The notes under the pieces were generated by a model, which saw only the letters and a list, made by a program, of their open reading frames with translations, was not told the DNA's origin and searched no databases. Below, one piece after another: positions 16,085 through 24,451 of a stretch of 25,673 bases of DNA. Source of the DNA: SKKC01 sp046542845. Its GTDB lineage: Bacteria; Spirochaetota; Spirochaetia; DSM-27196; SKKC01. A program made the translations under genes and the position numbers. Numbering within the stretch: the first letter of the stretch is position 1; each line of letters starts with the position of its first letter. The stretch covers positions 1 through 25,673 of the forward strand of contig JBKHAN010000042.1 of NCBI GenBank assembly GCA_046542845.1, written 5' to 3'.

Positions 16085-17407
16085 CTACTCGTCGGCCAGG
16101 GTACGACCGGTCTGACGAGCGATTTCTTCGGCGGCATCCTGGAGTGCCGTTCGCGGATCGGCTCCGTCCAGAAGAACTGAAGCCTGAGCATCTGTTACGA
16201 TCTGCTCGGCCGCTGAGAAGTCGGACGAATAGTTGATTGGCGGGATGTTCGGCACCTGTTCAACGAAGACCTGCCAGACTTCCTGGTCGCCAAAATACGG
16301 GTCGGGCTCTGCAAAGAAGTCGCTCTCAAGAGCCGGCAGGTAGGACGGGAAGATACCGTACTCTTCCATGATCGCCATTTGTCCTTCGACCGTCAGAACG
16401 CTGAACTCTGCAAAACGCCAGGCCGCTGTCGGATTAGACGTTGTAGCCGGTATTACGAGGTTTGAGCCACCGAGATTCGCCGCTCTGTTCCCACCGGGTT
16501 CGGGTGCGGGAAGCGGAAAGACACCCCATTCACCGGACAGTTCAGGAGCGACATCCTTGATCGACCCCGAATACCAGACGCCAAACGGGATCGTCGCCAG
16601 GTCGCCATTGGATGTACCGGTAAGGATTGCGTCCCAGGACGGGGTATTGAGCACAAGCCCGCGCTCGTTGGCTTCAGCAAGAAACTCCATGGCACGAACT
16701 GCGGGTTCATGGTGTACAATTATCTCGCCTGCATCATTGAAGTAGAAATTGGCCACCTGATTCAGCAGGATCCGAAAGGTTCCATCATCATTTGCCATAT
16801 CAACCTGGAACAGGTGTGCTCCGGTTTCGTCCATGATCGTCTCACCAGCGGCGAGATAGTCGTCCCATGTCTCAATGTCGTCCGGATCCACACCAGCCTC
16901 TTCGAACAGGTCCCGCCGGTAAAACACGCCGACCGGACCTGAGTCCCACGGTGCTGCGATTATCGAGTCTTCGTGAGATATCACGGGTACTTTGCTTGGG
17001 TCAATCTGATCCATGTATGGTTCCATCAGATCGGTCAGATCCATGAATCCACCGGGAAAGTTGTAGCTGAATGACGGCAGCCGTTCGTCCAGCTGGATTA
17101 CATCCGGAAGCCCTTCACCTCCGGCCGTGAGACCAACGGTCACACGATCATATACGTCGGTTCGACCGATATCGGATACTATTACCTCAACGTCCGGGTA
17201 CTGTTCCATGAACAGGTCCGCCGTTACCTGCAACGAACTTGCTGCCACGTTCCATCCCCATACTTCTATGGTTCCCTCCGGTTCGGCATCGAGGTCTACA
17301 CCGGCAGGCGCTGCTGCTTCCTGGTCGCCACCAGCGAAAGCCATACCCACCAGCAGAAACGAAAACACGGCTAACATGAGTAAGCGGGAAAAACACTTTG
17401 TTGTCAT
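16085..17407 (-). CDS. ABC transporter extracellular solute-binding protein (sugar type)
   Basis: 440 residues. The signal peptide MTTKCFSRLLML...FLLVGMAFA is cut before GGDQEAAA (after A25), a junction common in spirochaete binding proteins; there is no lipobox Cys. The mature part is a family-1 (MalE/UgpB-like) binding protein: TIEVWGWNVAASS, AAPWDSGPVGVFYRRDLFEEAGVDP, DDIETWDDYLAAGETI, GSNLVIPATTSNPTAAWRFAEF. It should capture a sugar outside the membrane and hand it to the two permeases. I chose ATG 17407 because AGGAGG lies 7 nt upstream and the signal peptide begins there; an in-frame start at 17479 is less likely. It is the first gene of the operon, divergent from an AraC regulator. 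The ligand is unknown; the GH2 enzyme nearby suggests a beta-linked oligosaccharide. Confidence 0.94.
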   Translation of the reverse strand: MTTKCFSRLLMLAVFSFLLVGMAFAGGDQEAAAPAGVDLDAEPEGTIEVWGWNVAASSLQVTADLFMEQYPDVEVIVSDIGRTDVYDRVTVGLTAGGEGLPDVIQLDERLPSFSYNFPGGFMDLTDLMEPYMDQIDPSKVPVISHEDSIIAAPWDSGPVGVFYRRDLFEEAGVDPDDIETWDDYLAAGETIMDETGAHLFQVDMANDDGTFRILLNQVANFYFNDAGEIIVHHEPAVRAMEFLAEANERGLVLNTPSWDAILTGTSNGDLATIPFGVWYSGSIKDVAPELSGEWGVFPLPAPEPGGNRAANLGGSNLVIPATTSNPTAAWRFAEFSVLTVEGQMAIMEEYGIFPSYLPALESDFFAEPDPYFGDQEVWQVFVEQVPNIPPINYSSDFSAAEQIVTDAQASVLLDGADPRTALQDAAEEIARQTGRTLADE

Positions 17408-17676
17408 CGCACAACCTCCTTCTGTATTACGCGGGGCGTACATGTGTTCAAACCCTGGACACACATGCTCGCTCTCCACCTAATGACTATGAAGCCAAAC
17501 AACTTTGACCGCAATCACAACTTGTTCGCCGTGTTCGTGTTTTCTGAAACCGTGAGTGAATATTTTTACGGATTTTATTTGTTCCCTGACGATATTGCGC
17601 TTTAAAATGGCTGAAAGTATGCAATACTATCTTAACATATGAAACTGATACTCACATTTTTACTGTTACCCGAGCC
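17408..17676. promoter_or_regulatory. divergent control region, binding protein / AraC regulator
   Basis: A 269-bp AT-rich spacer. For the binding-protein operon a -35 TTGCGG (17514-17509, minus strand) lies 17 bp from a -10 CATAGT (17491-17486). CATGTGT (17441-17447) is inverted at 17461-17467 and would form a stem in the 5' leader. AGTAT (17616-17620) and ATACT (17624-17628) flank GCA, a short palindrome about 50 bp before the AraC start that could be an operator. The AraC promoter itself is not clear. All roles are inference. Confidence 0.4.
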
Positions 17677-18525
17677 ATGAAATACATACCGGAAACACAT
17701 TTTTCCTACGCAACGCTCACTGAACGAACCAAGCTGTTGCCGTTCTATCTCATCGGGGTCGGATGCGACTGGGAACAGGAGCCGATACACAGGCCGTTCG
17801 GGTATCCGTCGTACGTATGGCTGCAGTGCATCTCCGGTTCGGGGGACCTCGATATTGAAGGTCAGTCCTTCGACGTCCGGCCGGGGAATGGATTCCTTAT
17901 TTATCCAGGCGTTACGCATCACTACCGTGCAACCGGAGACGAACCCTGGCGGGTTGACTGGATAGCGTTCGAAGGCAACAGTGTCGCCGGGGTCCTCGAC
18001 AGTATCGGGCGCTCAACACCCGGAATTTATTCAGTCGTGCATCAGGAACGGATTTCCGTCGAGCTTCACCGTGCGCTCGGGCTGCTTCTGAGCAAAAGCG
18101 ATCCCCGGGGAGAGGAATGTTCTGCGATTGTATACACGGTGCTTATGCTGCTCGCGCGACTGACCCATTCTCGCGATGAGGAGCCTTATGTCGCATATCA
18201 TTACAGGCTTGTTCCCGTGTTCAGGTATATCGATGAACATTACTCACAACCGCTTCAGATCGCGGATCTGGCCGAACACATTGCGGTTTCACCTCAGTAT
18301 CTGTGCCGGCTGTTTCGGACCTACCTCAACTCACGACCATTCGAGTACGTCGCGAGCGTGAGAATCACAAAGAGCAAGCAGTTGCTCATCGAGTCTCCGG
18401 AAATGCGCATTCGCGATGTGGCACATGCGGTCGGGTACGATAATGAAAGCTACTTCGGAACGGTCTTTCGACGCTCCGAGGGGGTAACACCGACCCGGTT
18501 TCGCGCAATACACGGTCTCGAATGA
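17677..18525 (+). CDS. AraC-family transcriptional regulator (first of two)
   Basis: 282 residues. The N-terminal cupin-like ligand domain (about 20-100) has GSGDLDIEGQSFDVRPG and FLIYPGVTHHYRA. The C-terminal double helix-turn-helix (about 185-280) includes LQIADLAEHIAVSPQYLCRL and RIRDVAHAVGYDNESYFGTV, then FRRSEGVTPTRFR. The family senses a sugar and activates nearby transport and hydrolase genes. It is divergent from the binding-protein gene, so it most likely controls that operon and perhaps GH2. No clear Shine-Dalgarno is seen before ATG 17677. Its last 76 bp overlap the tail of the second AraC gene on the opposite strand. Confidence 0.92.
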   Translation: MKYIPETHFSYATLTERTKLLPFYLIGVGCDWEQEPIHRPFGYPSYVWLQCISGSGDLDIEGQSFDVRPGNGFLIYPGVTHHYRATGDEPWRVDWIAFEGNSVAGVLDSIGRSTPGIYSVVHQERISVELHRALGLLLSKSDPRGEECSAIVYTVLMLLARLTHSRDEEPYVAYHYRLVPVFRYIDEHYSQPLQIADLAEHIAVSPQYLCRLFRTYLNSRPFEYVASVRITKSKQLLIESPEMRIRDVAHAVGYDNESYFGTVFRRSEGVTPTRFRAIHGLE

Positions 18526-19385
18526 GTGCAAAGCGAAGAATTACGGAACGCGGACGGCGGACATCCGATATACCGGGAAAACGACCGTGAAAAGTGATAC
18601 ACATCGGCAAACCCGTAGCGCTCGGCGACCGATGCGATCGTTTCGGAGGTCTGCTGCAATCGACGACTGGCGGCCTGAATCCTGAGTGCCATGAAATACT
18701 GTTTCGGGGATACATCGGTAACCGCATGAAATCGTCGGTACAGCTGTCTCCGGGAAAGTCCGGATACCGACACAAAGTCTGATATGACGTACCTGCCTTC
18801 GACGTGTTGTTCCATCCATGCCAGCAGATGTCCAATCGTCTGATCGGTTTCTGCCGCGGGCAACCGTTCGGGAATAAGGGGCCCGAGAGGTTTCAGGCGC
18901 TTTTGCATACGGGCCAGATACACCAGCAGACGGGTAAACTCACACGCGGCCGCAACGTCTGCTTCCGGGCTGTGTTCTCTGAGTTCTCGAATCATGTCCC
19001 GGCAGTTCCGCAGGACCGGACCCGGTTCCGGTAGATCATAGGGTAGTGAGTAGGTCAAACCGAGAGCGGGCAGGGTTTCAACTGTGTCAAACTCGAGAAA
19101 AAAGAACTTCCAGGTAACTCCGCCCTGTGTCCAGTAGCTGCAGGGGACCCCATGCGGCACAAACATGAATTGTGGTGCGTCGATCGAGTACAGGCGTTGC
19201 GTACCCGGATGCCCGATCCGGACTACTCCGGTTCCCTGAAACGACACAAACAGACCGTCGGTCGGAAACCCTGTTTCGTGTAATCCGTGATAGGTATCGC
19301 CGGCCTCGACCTCCCAGACTTTTCTTACCGAGACAATTGATGCGTTCTGCATGTGCGGTGCATACGCCCGATTCAGGTGTGGCAC
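18450..19385 (-). CDS. AraC-family transcriptional regulator (second of two)
   Basis: 311 residues from a GTG start at 19385, chosen because GGAG lies 9 nt upstream; an in-frame ATG at 19352 is an alternative. The N-terminal cupin domain (FPTDGLFVSFQGTGVVRIGH, QFMFVPHGVPCSYW) is followed by a C-terminal AraC DNA-binding domain (YVISDFVSVSGLSRRQLYRR, ETIASVAERYGFADVYHFSR, SFSRYIGCPPSAFR). The normal domain ends at SAFR. A 30-residue basic tail follows, most of it encoded antisense to the DNA-binding end of the first AraC gene. The gene is divergent from GH2 (66-bp spacer) and is probably its regulator. The sequence differs strongly from the first AraC, so they are not a recent duplication. Confidence 0.9.
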   Translation of the reverse strand: MPHLNRAYAPHMQNASIVSVRKVWEVEAGDTYHGLHETGFPTDGLFVSFQGTGVVRIGHPGTQRLYSIDAPQFMFVPHGVPCSYWTQGGVTWKFFFLEFDTVETLPALGLTYSLPYDLPEPGPVLRNCRDMIRELREHSPEADVAAACEFTRLLVYLARMQKRLKPLGPLIPERLPAAETDQTIGHLLAWMEQHVEGRYVISDFVSVSGLSRRQLYRRFHAVTDVSPKQYFMALRIQAASRRLQQTSETIASVAERYGFADVYHFSRSFSRYIGCPPSAFRNSSLCTHSRPCIARNRVGVTPSERRKTVPK

Positions 19386-19451
19386 GTTTCTTCATCTCCG
19401 GTATAAACAGCCATTTCCGAAAAACCCGTTCCCCGATTATTCTGCCACAAC
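19386..19451. promoter_or_regulatory. divergent spacer, AraC / GH2
   Basis: 66 bp between two start codons. On the plus strand TATTCT (19438-19443) ends 8 nt before the GH2 ATG, and there is no Shine-Dalgarno there. On the minus strand TATACC (19404-19399) is a possible -10 for the AraC gene, overlapping its GGAG. Both are weak without -35 support. Confidence 0.3.
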
Positions 19452-22112
19452 ATGCGCATACAGACAAACGATTGCGGGCTGTCCTATTCGGTTGTTCCAC
19501 TGATACCGATCGCGGAGGAGGGATCTGCGCCTCCCGTTATCAATCTGTGCGGGTCGTGGACCGCATCGATAAACGGTCACCATGACACAACAACGACCAT
19601 CGATGTCCCGGGAGAGTGTTTTCTCCAGGGCATGCAGATTGATGAAAACTCGTCCGTAACGCTCCGGACTCGCTTTAACCTGCCGGCAGACTGGTATGGG
19701 TATAGCGTGGTATTGCGACTCGACTGTGTCCACGGCGCTTCGACCGTCTGGTTGAACGGAACATGTATGGGAGAAGATGAGGGAGCCTTTCTGCCATCTG
19801 CCTACAATCTCACGAGAGCCTGCATCTGGAATGCGGAAAACGAACTGGTCATAGCGACGAGCGCGGCGAGTTCTGCCGACGAGATCGCCAGTGCCTCTCG
19901 GTATGCGGATCACCCGTTGACTGGAATACTCCGCCGGGTACGACTGCTCAGACTGCCTGCTGTGTTTCCCGCGGGGCTGATCGCACGTACTCACCTGTCG
20001 CACGAAGGAACAGCATCACTGCGCATAGAAGGAGTACTCGCGGGAGGCGGGCATACGAGGACACATGAACCCCGATACCACATTCAGGCGACGCTTCTCG
20101 ACGGCGAACAGAACGGTGTGTGCGACGCCTCGATTACAATAGACGCGGACGAACCTGACCGCTACACGCTTTCATTCGACGTACATGAGCCGGTTCTCTG
20201 GAGCCCTGATCGCCCGTACTGCTACACGCTGCTCCTTCGAGTAGGAGACGGCACACGCGCAGCGCGCTTCACTCGACAGATTGGCCTTCGCGCGATCGAG
20301 ATTGTCGGCACGACGGTTCGGGTGAACGGCGAGCCGATCAAACTACGCGGTGTATGCAGACACGACTCCCACCCGACCGCCGGCCGCGCATACGTACCTG
20401 GGCTGTGCGAAACCGATGTGCAACTTTTTCGGGAAGCAAACGTAAACTTTATTCGTACGTCGCACTATCCGCCCGACGAAACGCTGATTGCCTCCGCGGA
20501 CACGGCCGGCCTGTTTGTTGAAGTGGAGGCGCCGGTCTGCTGGGCCTTCGGTATTACGCCCTACGACGGGTCGGAACGCAGGTCCATACCGTGGAGTGAA
20601 CTCAGTGCAGAAGAACAGGCATTGAAACGCGAGTGCATCGTCTCGTCGTGTCTCAGGATGGCGCGCCTGTATGGAGATCATCCGTCGGTTCTTATCTGGT
20701 CGCTCGGAAACGAGTCGCTGTGGGCACCACCCTTTGAGGACGCCGCGAGAGCGCTCATGACTGTCGATGCCGATCGTTTGCGCACCTTCAACTGGGCCGA
20801 CTACAGCGATGATGATGCTGCATTCTGTCAGATTGGCGTCCATCACTATCCCGGCCCCGAAGGTCTGAGCGCGCTTTCAAAGGCGACACGCCCGATTCTT
20901 TTCGACGAGTACTGTCATCTGAACTGCTACAATCGCAGTGAACTGGAAACGGATCCCGGCGTGCGTGATGTGTGGTGGCATGCAATTTCGACCGCATGGG
21001 AAACCATCCGACGCACCCCATCATGTCTTGGCGGTTCAGTCTGGTCGGGTGTCGACGAATACTTCATGACGCCGGACGGTGCGCGGATCGGATACGGATA
21101 CTGGGGGATTCTCACTGGAGATCGACAAACACGGCCTGAGCACTACCACCTCCGCAAGGCATATTCCCCTGTCCGGCTCCTGATTAGCCAGGGGAAGGTC
21201 GACTCGGCGCAGCAACAGCTTGTCATACCTGTCTCCACGGATCTCTCTTCAGACGAGCTGTCCAGGGTCGTAGTTCACTGGCAGTGCGATACGGAGTCCG
21301 GTGTCGCGTATGTGCACGAGTTTCCGGACACCGATCAGGCAGCGGTATCCATATCGCTCCCGACATCGTTGAAGAGCAGTGACGTGCCGGTCCGATTTGA
21401 CGTTCGCACACCGTCAGGATCGATCATTGACGAAGAAATCTTTCCTCGGGCTCGAACGCCGAACCCGAAACAGGGCACTGGTGTTCCTCCCGCGCCGGCT
21501 GCGTTCCCGGTCGAGTCCTGCGAGCCTTTTGCGATTCCACGACACCTTCTGAAGGAACCGTTGAAGTTGACCGGCTATACACCCCGTTTGCTCGAAAATC
21601 AGGCTGATCGACTGTGCGCCGAAGGTTCATTCTCCTGGAGCCATCTGGATGATCACACAAACGAAAGGCACCTCACGTACAAGTGGACGGTAACCGAGAG
21701 CTTTGTACCCTGGCAGGCCGGCGTCATTATGCACCTCAAAAGCGAACTGCTTCGCTACGAGTGGTTACGGGATGGCGATCACAGCTGCTATCCGGACCGT
21801 CACGTCGGACGGAGCCAGGGCGTCGTTGATCTGTCTGACACTGAACCGTCCGATGCGTATGCAACAAAAAGAAACCTGACCGCATTCCGCCTGGCGACCG
21901 CGGATGGGACGTCTATATACGGGCGAACGGCCGGTAACGCACACCTGCGGGTTCTCCCGAACCGGACAGACATCCTTTTTCTTGCAGTCGCGGCACCGGG
22001 CAGTGAAGGTTTTGTCGAATCCTATTACGACATTCGAACGCTTTCTGCGGGAGAAACGGTAAGCGGTAGGTGCAGTATGCTCGTTAGGTCTGCTCCGGGT
22101 TCTGCCGGCTGA
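19452..22112 (+). CDS. glycoside hydrolase family 2 (beta-galactosidase-like)
   Basis: 886 residues with GH2 architecture: an N-terminal sugar-binding jelly roll (about 30-175), an Ig-like domain (about 180-285), a TIM barrel (about 290-580) and a C-terminal extension with a second beta-rich domain. The barrel opens with LRGVCRHDSHP and FIRTSHYPPDETL, close to LacZ. The acid/base is E421 in IWSLGNES and the nucleophile E486 in ILFDEYCHLNCYNR. A retaining exo-beta-glycosidase, most likely beta-galactosidase; other GH2 activities such as glucuronidase or mannosidase are possible. It lacks a signal peptide, so it works in the cytoplasm on sugars brought in by the adjacent ABC system. No Shine-Dalgarno precedes ATG 19452, the first in-frame ATG and right for the domain. 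The gene appears intact. Confidence 0.92.
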   Translation: MRIQTNDCGLSYSVVPLIPIAEEGSAPPVINLCGSWTASINGHHDTTTTIDVPGECFLQGMQIDENSSVTLRTRFNLPADWYGYSVVLRLDCVHGASTVWLNGTCMGEDEGAFLPSAYNLTRACIWNAENELVIATSAASSADEIASASRYADHPLTGILRRVRLLRLPAVFPAGLIARTHLSHEGTASLRIEGVLAGGGHTRTHEPRYHIQATLLDGEQNGVCDASITIDADEPDRYTLSFDVHEPVLWSPDRPYCYTLLLRVGDGTRAARFTRQIGLRAIEIVGTTVRVNGEPIKLRGVCRHDSHPTAGRAYVPGLCETDVQLFREANVNFIRTSHYPPDETLIASADTAGLFVEVEAPVCWAFGITPYDGSERRSIPWSELSAEEQALKRECIVSSCLRMARLYGDHPSVLIWSLGNESLWAPPFEDAARALMTVDADRLRTFNWADYSDDDAAFCQIGVHHYPGPEGLSALSKATRPILFDEYCHLNCYNRSELETDPGVRDVWWHAISTAWETIRRTPSCLGGSVWSGVDEYFMTPDGARIGYGYWGILTGDRQTRPEHYHLRKAYSPVRLLISQGKVDSAQQQLVIPVSTDLSSDELSRVVVHWQCDTESGVAYVHEFPDTDQAAVSISLPTSLKSSDVPVRFDVRTPSGSIIDEEIFPRARTPNPKQGTGVPPAPAAFPVESCEPFAIPRHLLKEPLKLTGYTPRLLENQADRLCAEGSFSWSHLDDHTNERHLTYKWTVTESFVPWQAGVIMHLKSELLRYEWLRDGDHSCYPDRHVGRSQGVVDLSDTEPSDAYATKRNLTAFRLATADGTSIYGRTAGNAHLRVLPNRTDILFLAVAAPGSEGFVESYYDIRTLSAGETVSGRCSMLVRSAPGSAG

Positions 22113-22153
22113 CCGCGCCGTGGTCGGGCTCAATGCGTATCCGGCTGTACTGA

Positions 22154-22806
22154 TTACCTGTTCTGAGTCATCCACGTCACTGCCCAGTCGACAAGCGGCC
22201 GCTGGCGCATAAGCCGGGATGGGGCCAGACCGACTGACCCGCTTCTAAAGTCGTTGCTTGCAGTCACAGAACCGCTACCGGTCAACGTCTTTTCGAAAGC
22301 CGCGCCAACCGCTGCGAAATCGCCTGCATCAAGATCTATGTCGTCGTAGGTGGTCCAGACTCGTCTGAAGCGAGGTGTTGTGATCGTGTCCGACCCCGAG
22401 CAGGAGAACCCAGCCGTCACGGTCGTAGATTCGAGCAAGCGGGCTGCGCTCGCCAAGGGACCACGCGAGGCTGTGGTCGCCGGTGATCTCGGCCGCGAGC
22501 GGACCCTCTGCGGCGAATGACCCAGCGGGGTGATTGCTTCGGATTGCCTCCCGGCCGCTTCGAAACACCTCGGCTGTCGCACCCATGCCGCGTGTCTGCG
22601 TACGATCTGCTTCATACGCCGGCATCGTGTCGCGTATGGTCTGCCACCGCGTGCGGGCCACCGCTCGTCCACCCGAGCGAGGACAGCGATGTGTGAACGA
22701 GCACGAGCATCTCCGGCCTCAGACCGAGGCGTTGCAGGTCTGCTGTGAGTGTATCTACGGTGTTGGGTCCTGCCTTCTGTGCGGCTATCGCTTCGCGTTT
22801 GGTCAT
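22154..22806 (-). pseudogene. AAC(3)-type aminoglycoside N-acetyltransferase, degraded
   Basis: Homology to the antibiotic N-acetyltransferase (AAC(3)) family runs through three reading frames in order. The N-terminal part (from ATG 22806) has LVLVHTSLSSLGWTSGGP. The middle part (about 22645-22375) has WQTIRDTMPAYEADRTQTRG, NHPAGSFAAEGPLA, SPLARIYDRDGWVLLLGVGH. The C-terminal part (about 22370-22154) has VWTTYDDIDLDAGDFAAVGA. At the first junction about 30 family residues after GGPHAV are missing; at the second, about 25 residues after NTSL. Both losses change frame. Roughly 215 codons remain against ~265 in intact members. These are real deletions rather than single-base errors. The start overlaps the PIN toxin stop by ATGA, so the gene was once the third cistron of that operon. 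No activity is expected. Confidence 0.85.
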
Positions 22807-23186
22807 GTGGTAAACCGCCGCACCTGTGTATCGAAGGTCAGTATCCGTACACCATTGATCCGATGTAACGCGATCAGCCAGCAGTCGATAATGTCCAATG
22901 CGCTGCGCCCGTACAGAGCCAGGGCTTCAAGAAGACACGCTTTGTCTTCCGACTTCCATTGCTCGGGTGTAAAGAGCTCGTGTAAGGTGTCTGCGATTTC
23001 AGATCTCGGTACCTCGTATACTCGTGACAGGACGTACACGAGCTCGGCAACGATTTCGATACCGGTGATCCACGGCCGCCCGTGTTCGGCCGAAAGCAGA
23101 CGAGACGCTTTCTCTGAAAGCGTCTCGTCATCAGCCAGGAGAAATCGAAGAATGACGTTCGTGTCTACATACGTTCCTTCCGGCAC
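22803..23186 (-). CDS. PIN-domain toxin, VapC-like
   Basis: A 127-residue complete PIN ribonuclease. The acidic metal-binding residues are present: D8 in YVDTNVILRF, E44/E48 in IEIVAELVYVL, D98/D101 in ALDIIDCWLIA, D119 in LTFDTQVRR. In toxin-antitoxin pairs these enzymes cut RNA, often tRNA, when the antitoxin is lost. The start is GTG 23186, 5 nt after the antitoxin stop, with no closer in-frame start that keeps the VDTN motif. It is paired with the upstream ribbon-helix-helix gene, and its TGA overlaps the ATG of the AAC(3) remnant. The active site looks intact, so the toxin is probably functional. Confidence 0.9.
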   Translation of the reverse strand: MPEGTYVDTNVILRFLLADDETLSEKASRLLSAEHGRPWITGIEIVAELVYVLSRVYEVPRSEIADTLHELFTPEQWKSEDKACLLEALALYGRSALDIIDCWLIALHRINGVRILTFDTQVRRFTT

Positions 23187-23191
23187 AGCTA

Positions 23192-23452
23192 TTACCGCTT
23201 CTCCGCATGATCGACATGGTCAGCCCACGCGTCCTGTTCATGCTTCCTTTTTTCTCGACTGGAGTAGTGCGACAAAGCTCCGTGCAGGGAGACGGTCGAC
23301 TGATCTGGCGGGAAGACACCCTCCAGATCAGTCGTCTTCCGCACCGCCTCGACAACGAGCTCACTGATAGTCGTGCCCCGAAGCGCAGCAAGAACTGCTA
23401 TCTTGTGCTTTAACTCTGCATCTATATCGACGCTCAATCGTACCCTGGCCAT
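23192..23452 (-). CDS. ribbon-helix-helix antitoxin
   Basis: 86 residues. The N-terminal MARVRLSVDIDAELKHKIAV followed by RGTTISELVVEAVRK is a ribbon-helix-helix DNA-binding domain, one beta strand and two helices. The rest is a polar tail (EKRKHEQDAWADHVDHAEKR) expected to wrap the PIN toxin. It should neutralise the toxin and repress its own promoter. I chose ATG 23452 because it begins the strand directly and lies just below a good promoter; in-frame starts at 23464 and 23488 fall inside that promoter. There is no Shine-Dalgarno, which fits a leaderless transcript. Confidence 0.85.
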   Translation of the reverse strand: MARVRLSVDIDAELKHKIAVLAALRGTTISELVVEAVRKTTDLEGVFPPDQSTVSLHGALSHYSSREKRKHEQDAWADHVDHAEKR

Positions 23453-23459
23453 ACATAGA

Positions 23460-23488
23460 ACCATAATGCTAAGGGTTTGATGTGTCAA
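23460..23488 (-). promoter_or_regulatory. promoter of the antitoxin-toxin operon
   Basis: On the minus strand a perfect -35 TTGACA (23488-23483), a 17-bp spacer and a -10 TATGGT (23465-23460, 4 of 6 matches) lie 7 nt before ATG 23452. Initiation would fall within a base or two of the A of the start codon. Confidence 0.6.
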
Positions 23489-23516
23489 TGTATTTGTCTC
23501 TGTGTCATGTCACACA
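23481..23516. repeat. operator-like repeats at the toxin-antitoxin promoter
   Basis: TGTGTCAATG (23481-23490) and TGTGTCATGT (23501-23510) are near-identical direct repeats 20 bp apart, the first covering the -35 box. TGTGT (23501-23505) is also inverted as ACACA at 23512-23516. Ribbon-helix-helix antitoxins bind short repeated sites like these, so this is the likely autoregulatory operator. Inference only. Confidence 0.45.
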
Positions 23517-23535
23517 CAAACCGCTCACCTTGCGC

Positions 23536-23564
23536 CTGCCATAGAATACAGACCGTGTTACAAT
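23536..23564 (+). promoter_or_regulatory. candidate promoter of the aldo/keto reductase gene
   Basis: A -35 CTGCCA (23536-23541, 4 of 6), a 17-bp spacer and a -10 TACAAT (23559-23564, 5 of 6). The predicted start near 23571 gives a ~17-nt leader holding the strong Shine-Dalgarno AAGGAAGGAG. Confidence 0.45.
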
Positions 23565-23587
23565 GTACTCGAAGGAAGGAGCGAGAC

Positions 23588-24451
23588 ATGGAAAAACGTA
23601 CATACGGAAAACACGCGGACACGCTTTCAGTGGTCGGGTTTGGTGGCATACTTGTCATGAACGAGACCGCCGAAGAGTCAGCCCGGCGAGTTTCCCTGGC
23701 GATCGATCGCGGGGTGAACTACTTCGACGTAGCTCCGACCTACGGAAACGCCGAGGACATGCTGGGACCCGCGCTCGAACCGTACCGCAAAGACGTCTTT
23801 CTCGCGTGTAAAACCAATATCCGTACCGCGGAGGCTGCCGAGACCGAGTTCAACGAGTCTCTCGCGAAGCTGCGCACCGATCACTTTGACCTGTACCAGC
23901 TGCACGGCGTTCAGACACAGGAAGAGGTTGACGTACTCCTGTCGGATGAAGGCACGCTCGAGTTCGTGCAGAGGATGCAGCGGGAAGGCAGGGTCAGGTA
24001 CATCGGCTTTTCGGCTCACAACGAGGACGCGGCGATCCGACTACTCGACGCCTTCCCCTTCGACTCGGTACTCTTTCCGATCAACTGGGGAACCTGGTAC
24101 GGCGGTGAGTTCGGCCCGCGACTCGTGGAGGCCGCACAGAAGCGCGAAGCAGCCATTCTTGCGCTCAAAGCCCTCGCCTGGCGCCGCTGGGAAGAGGACG
24201 AAGAACGTCACTGGAACAAGACCTGGTACCGCCCGGTCGATACAGCCGAGCAGGCAGAGCGATTTCTGCGTTTTACGCTTTCGCGACCGGTGACATCGGC
24301 CGTGAGTCCGGGGCACATAGAGCACTTCCAGTGGGCCTGCGACGCTGCGGACCGCTTTACCCCGCTGTCCGACGACGAGGAAGCAGCGCTCGAAGCAGAA
24401 GCACGCACGCTGAAGGCTCCGGTGTTCAGCAAAACGGTAACGTCCATTTAA
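23588..24451 (+). CDS. aldo/keto reductase
   Basis: 287 residues, a TIM-barrel NAD(P)H oxidoreductase. The catalytic tetrad is visible: D47 in NYFDVAPTYG, Y52, K75 in FLACKTN and H106 in LYQLHGV. GFSAHNEDAAIRLLDAFPFD and the later cofactor region fit the AKR family of the YajO/general stress type. It reduces aldehydes or sugars; the substrate is unknown. The start ATG 23588 has AAGGAAGGAG ending 7 nt upstream; an in-frame start at 23477 lies in the toxin-antitoxin promoter and is rejected. It is a single gene transcribed away from the toxin-antitoxin operon. Confidence 0.92.
   Translation: MEKRTYGKHADTLSVVGFGGILVMNETAEESARRVSLAIDRGVNYFDVAPTYGNAEDMLGPALEPYRKDVFLACKTNIRTAEAAETEFNESLAKLRTDHFDLYQLHGVQTQEEVDVLLSDEGTLEFVQRMQREGRVRYIGFSAHNEDAAIRLLDAFPFDSVLFPINWGTWYGGEFGPRLVEAAQKREAAILALKALAWRRWEEDEERHWNKTWYRPVDTAEQAERFLRFTLSRPVTSAVSPGHIEHFQWACDAADRFTPLSDDEEAALEAEARTLKAPVFSKTVTSI

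Noticed and set aside
17408..17479. 24-residue extension of the solute-binding protein
   Set aside because: AGGAGG sits right before ATG 17407 and the signal peptide begins there.
20343..20846. 167-codon minus-strand frame within the GH2 gene
   Set aside because: It lies opposite the GH2 catalytic barrel with no family features.
22534..23367. 277-codon plus-strand frame across the toxin-antitoxin region
   Set aside because: Antisense to the AAC(3) remnant, the PIN toxin and the antitoxin, all of which have clear motifs.
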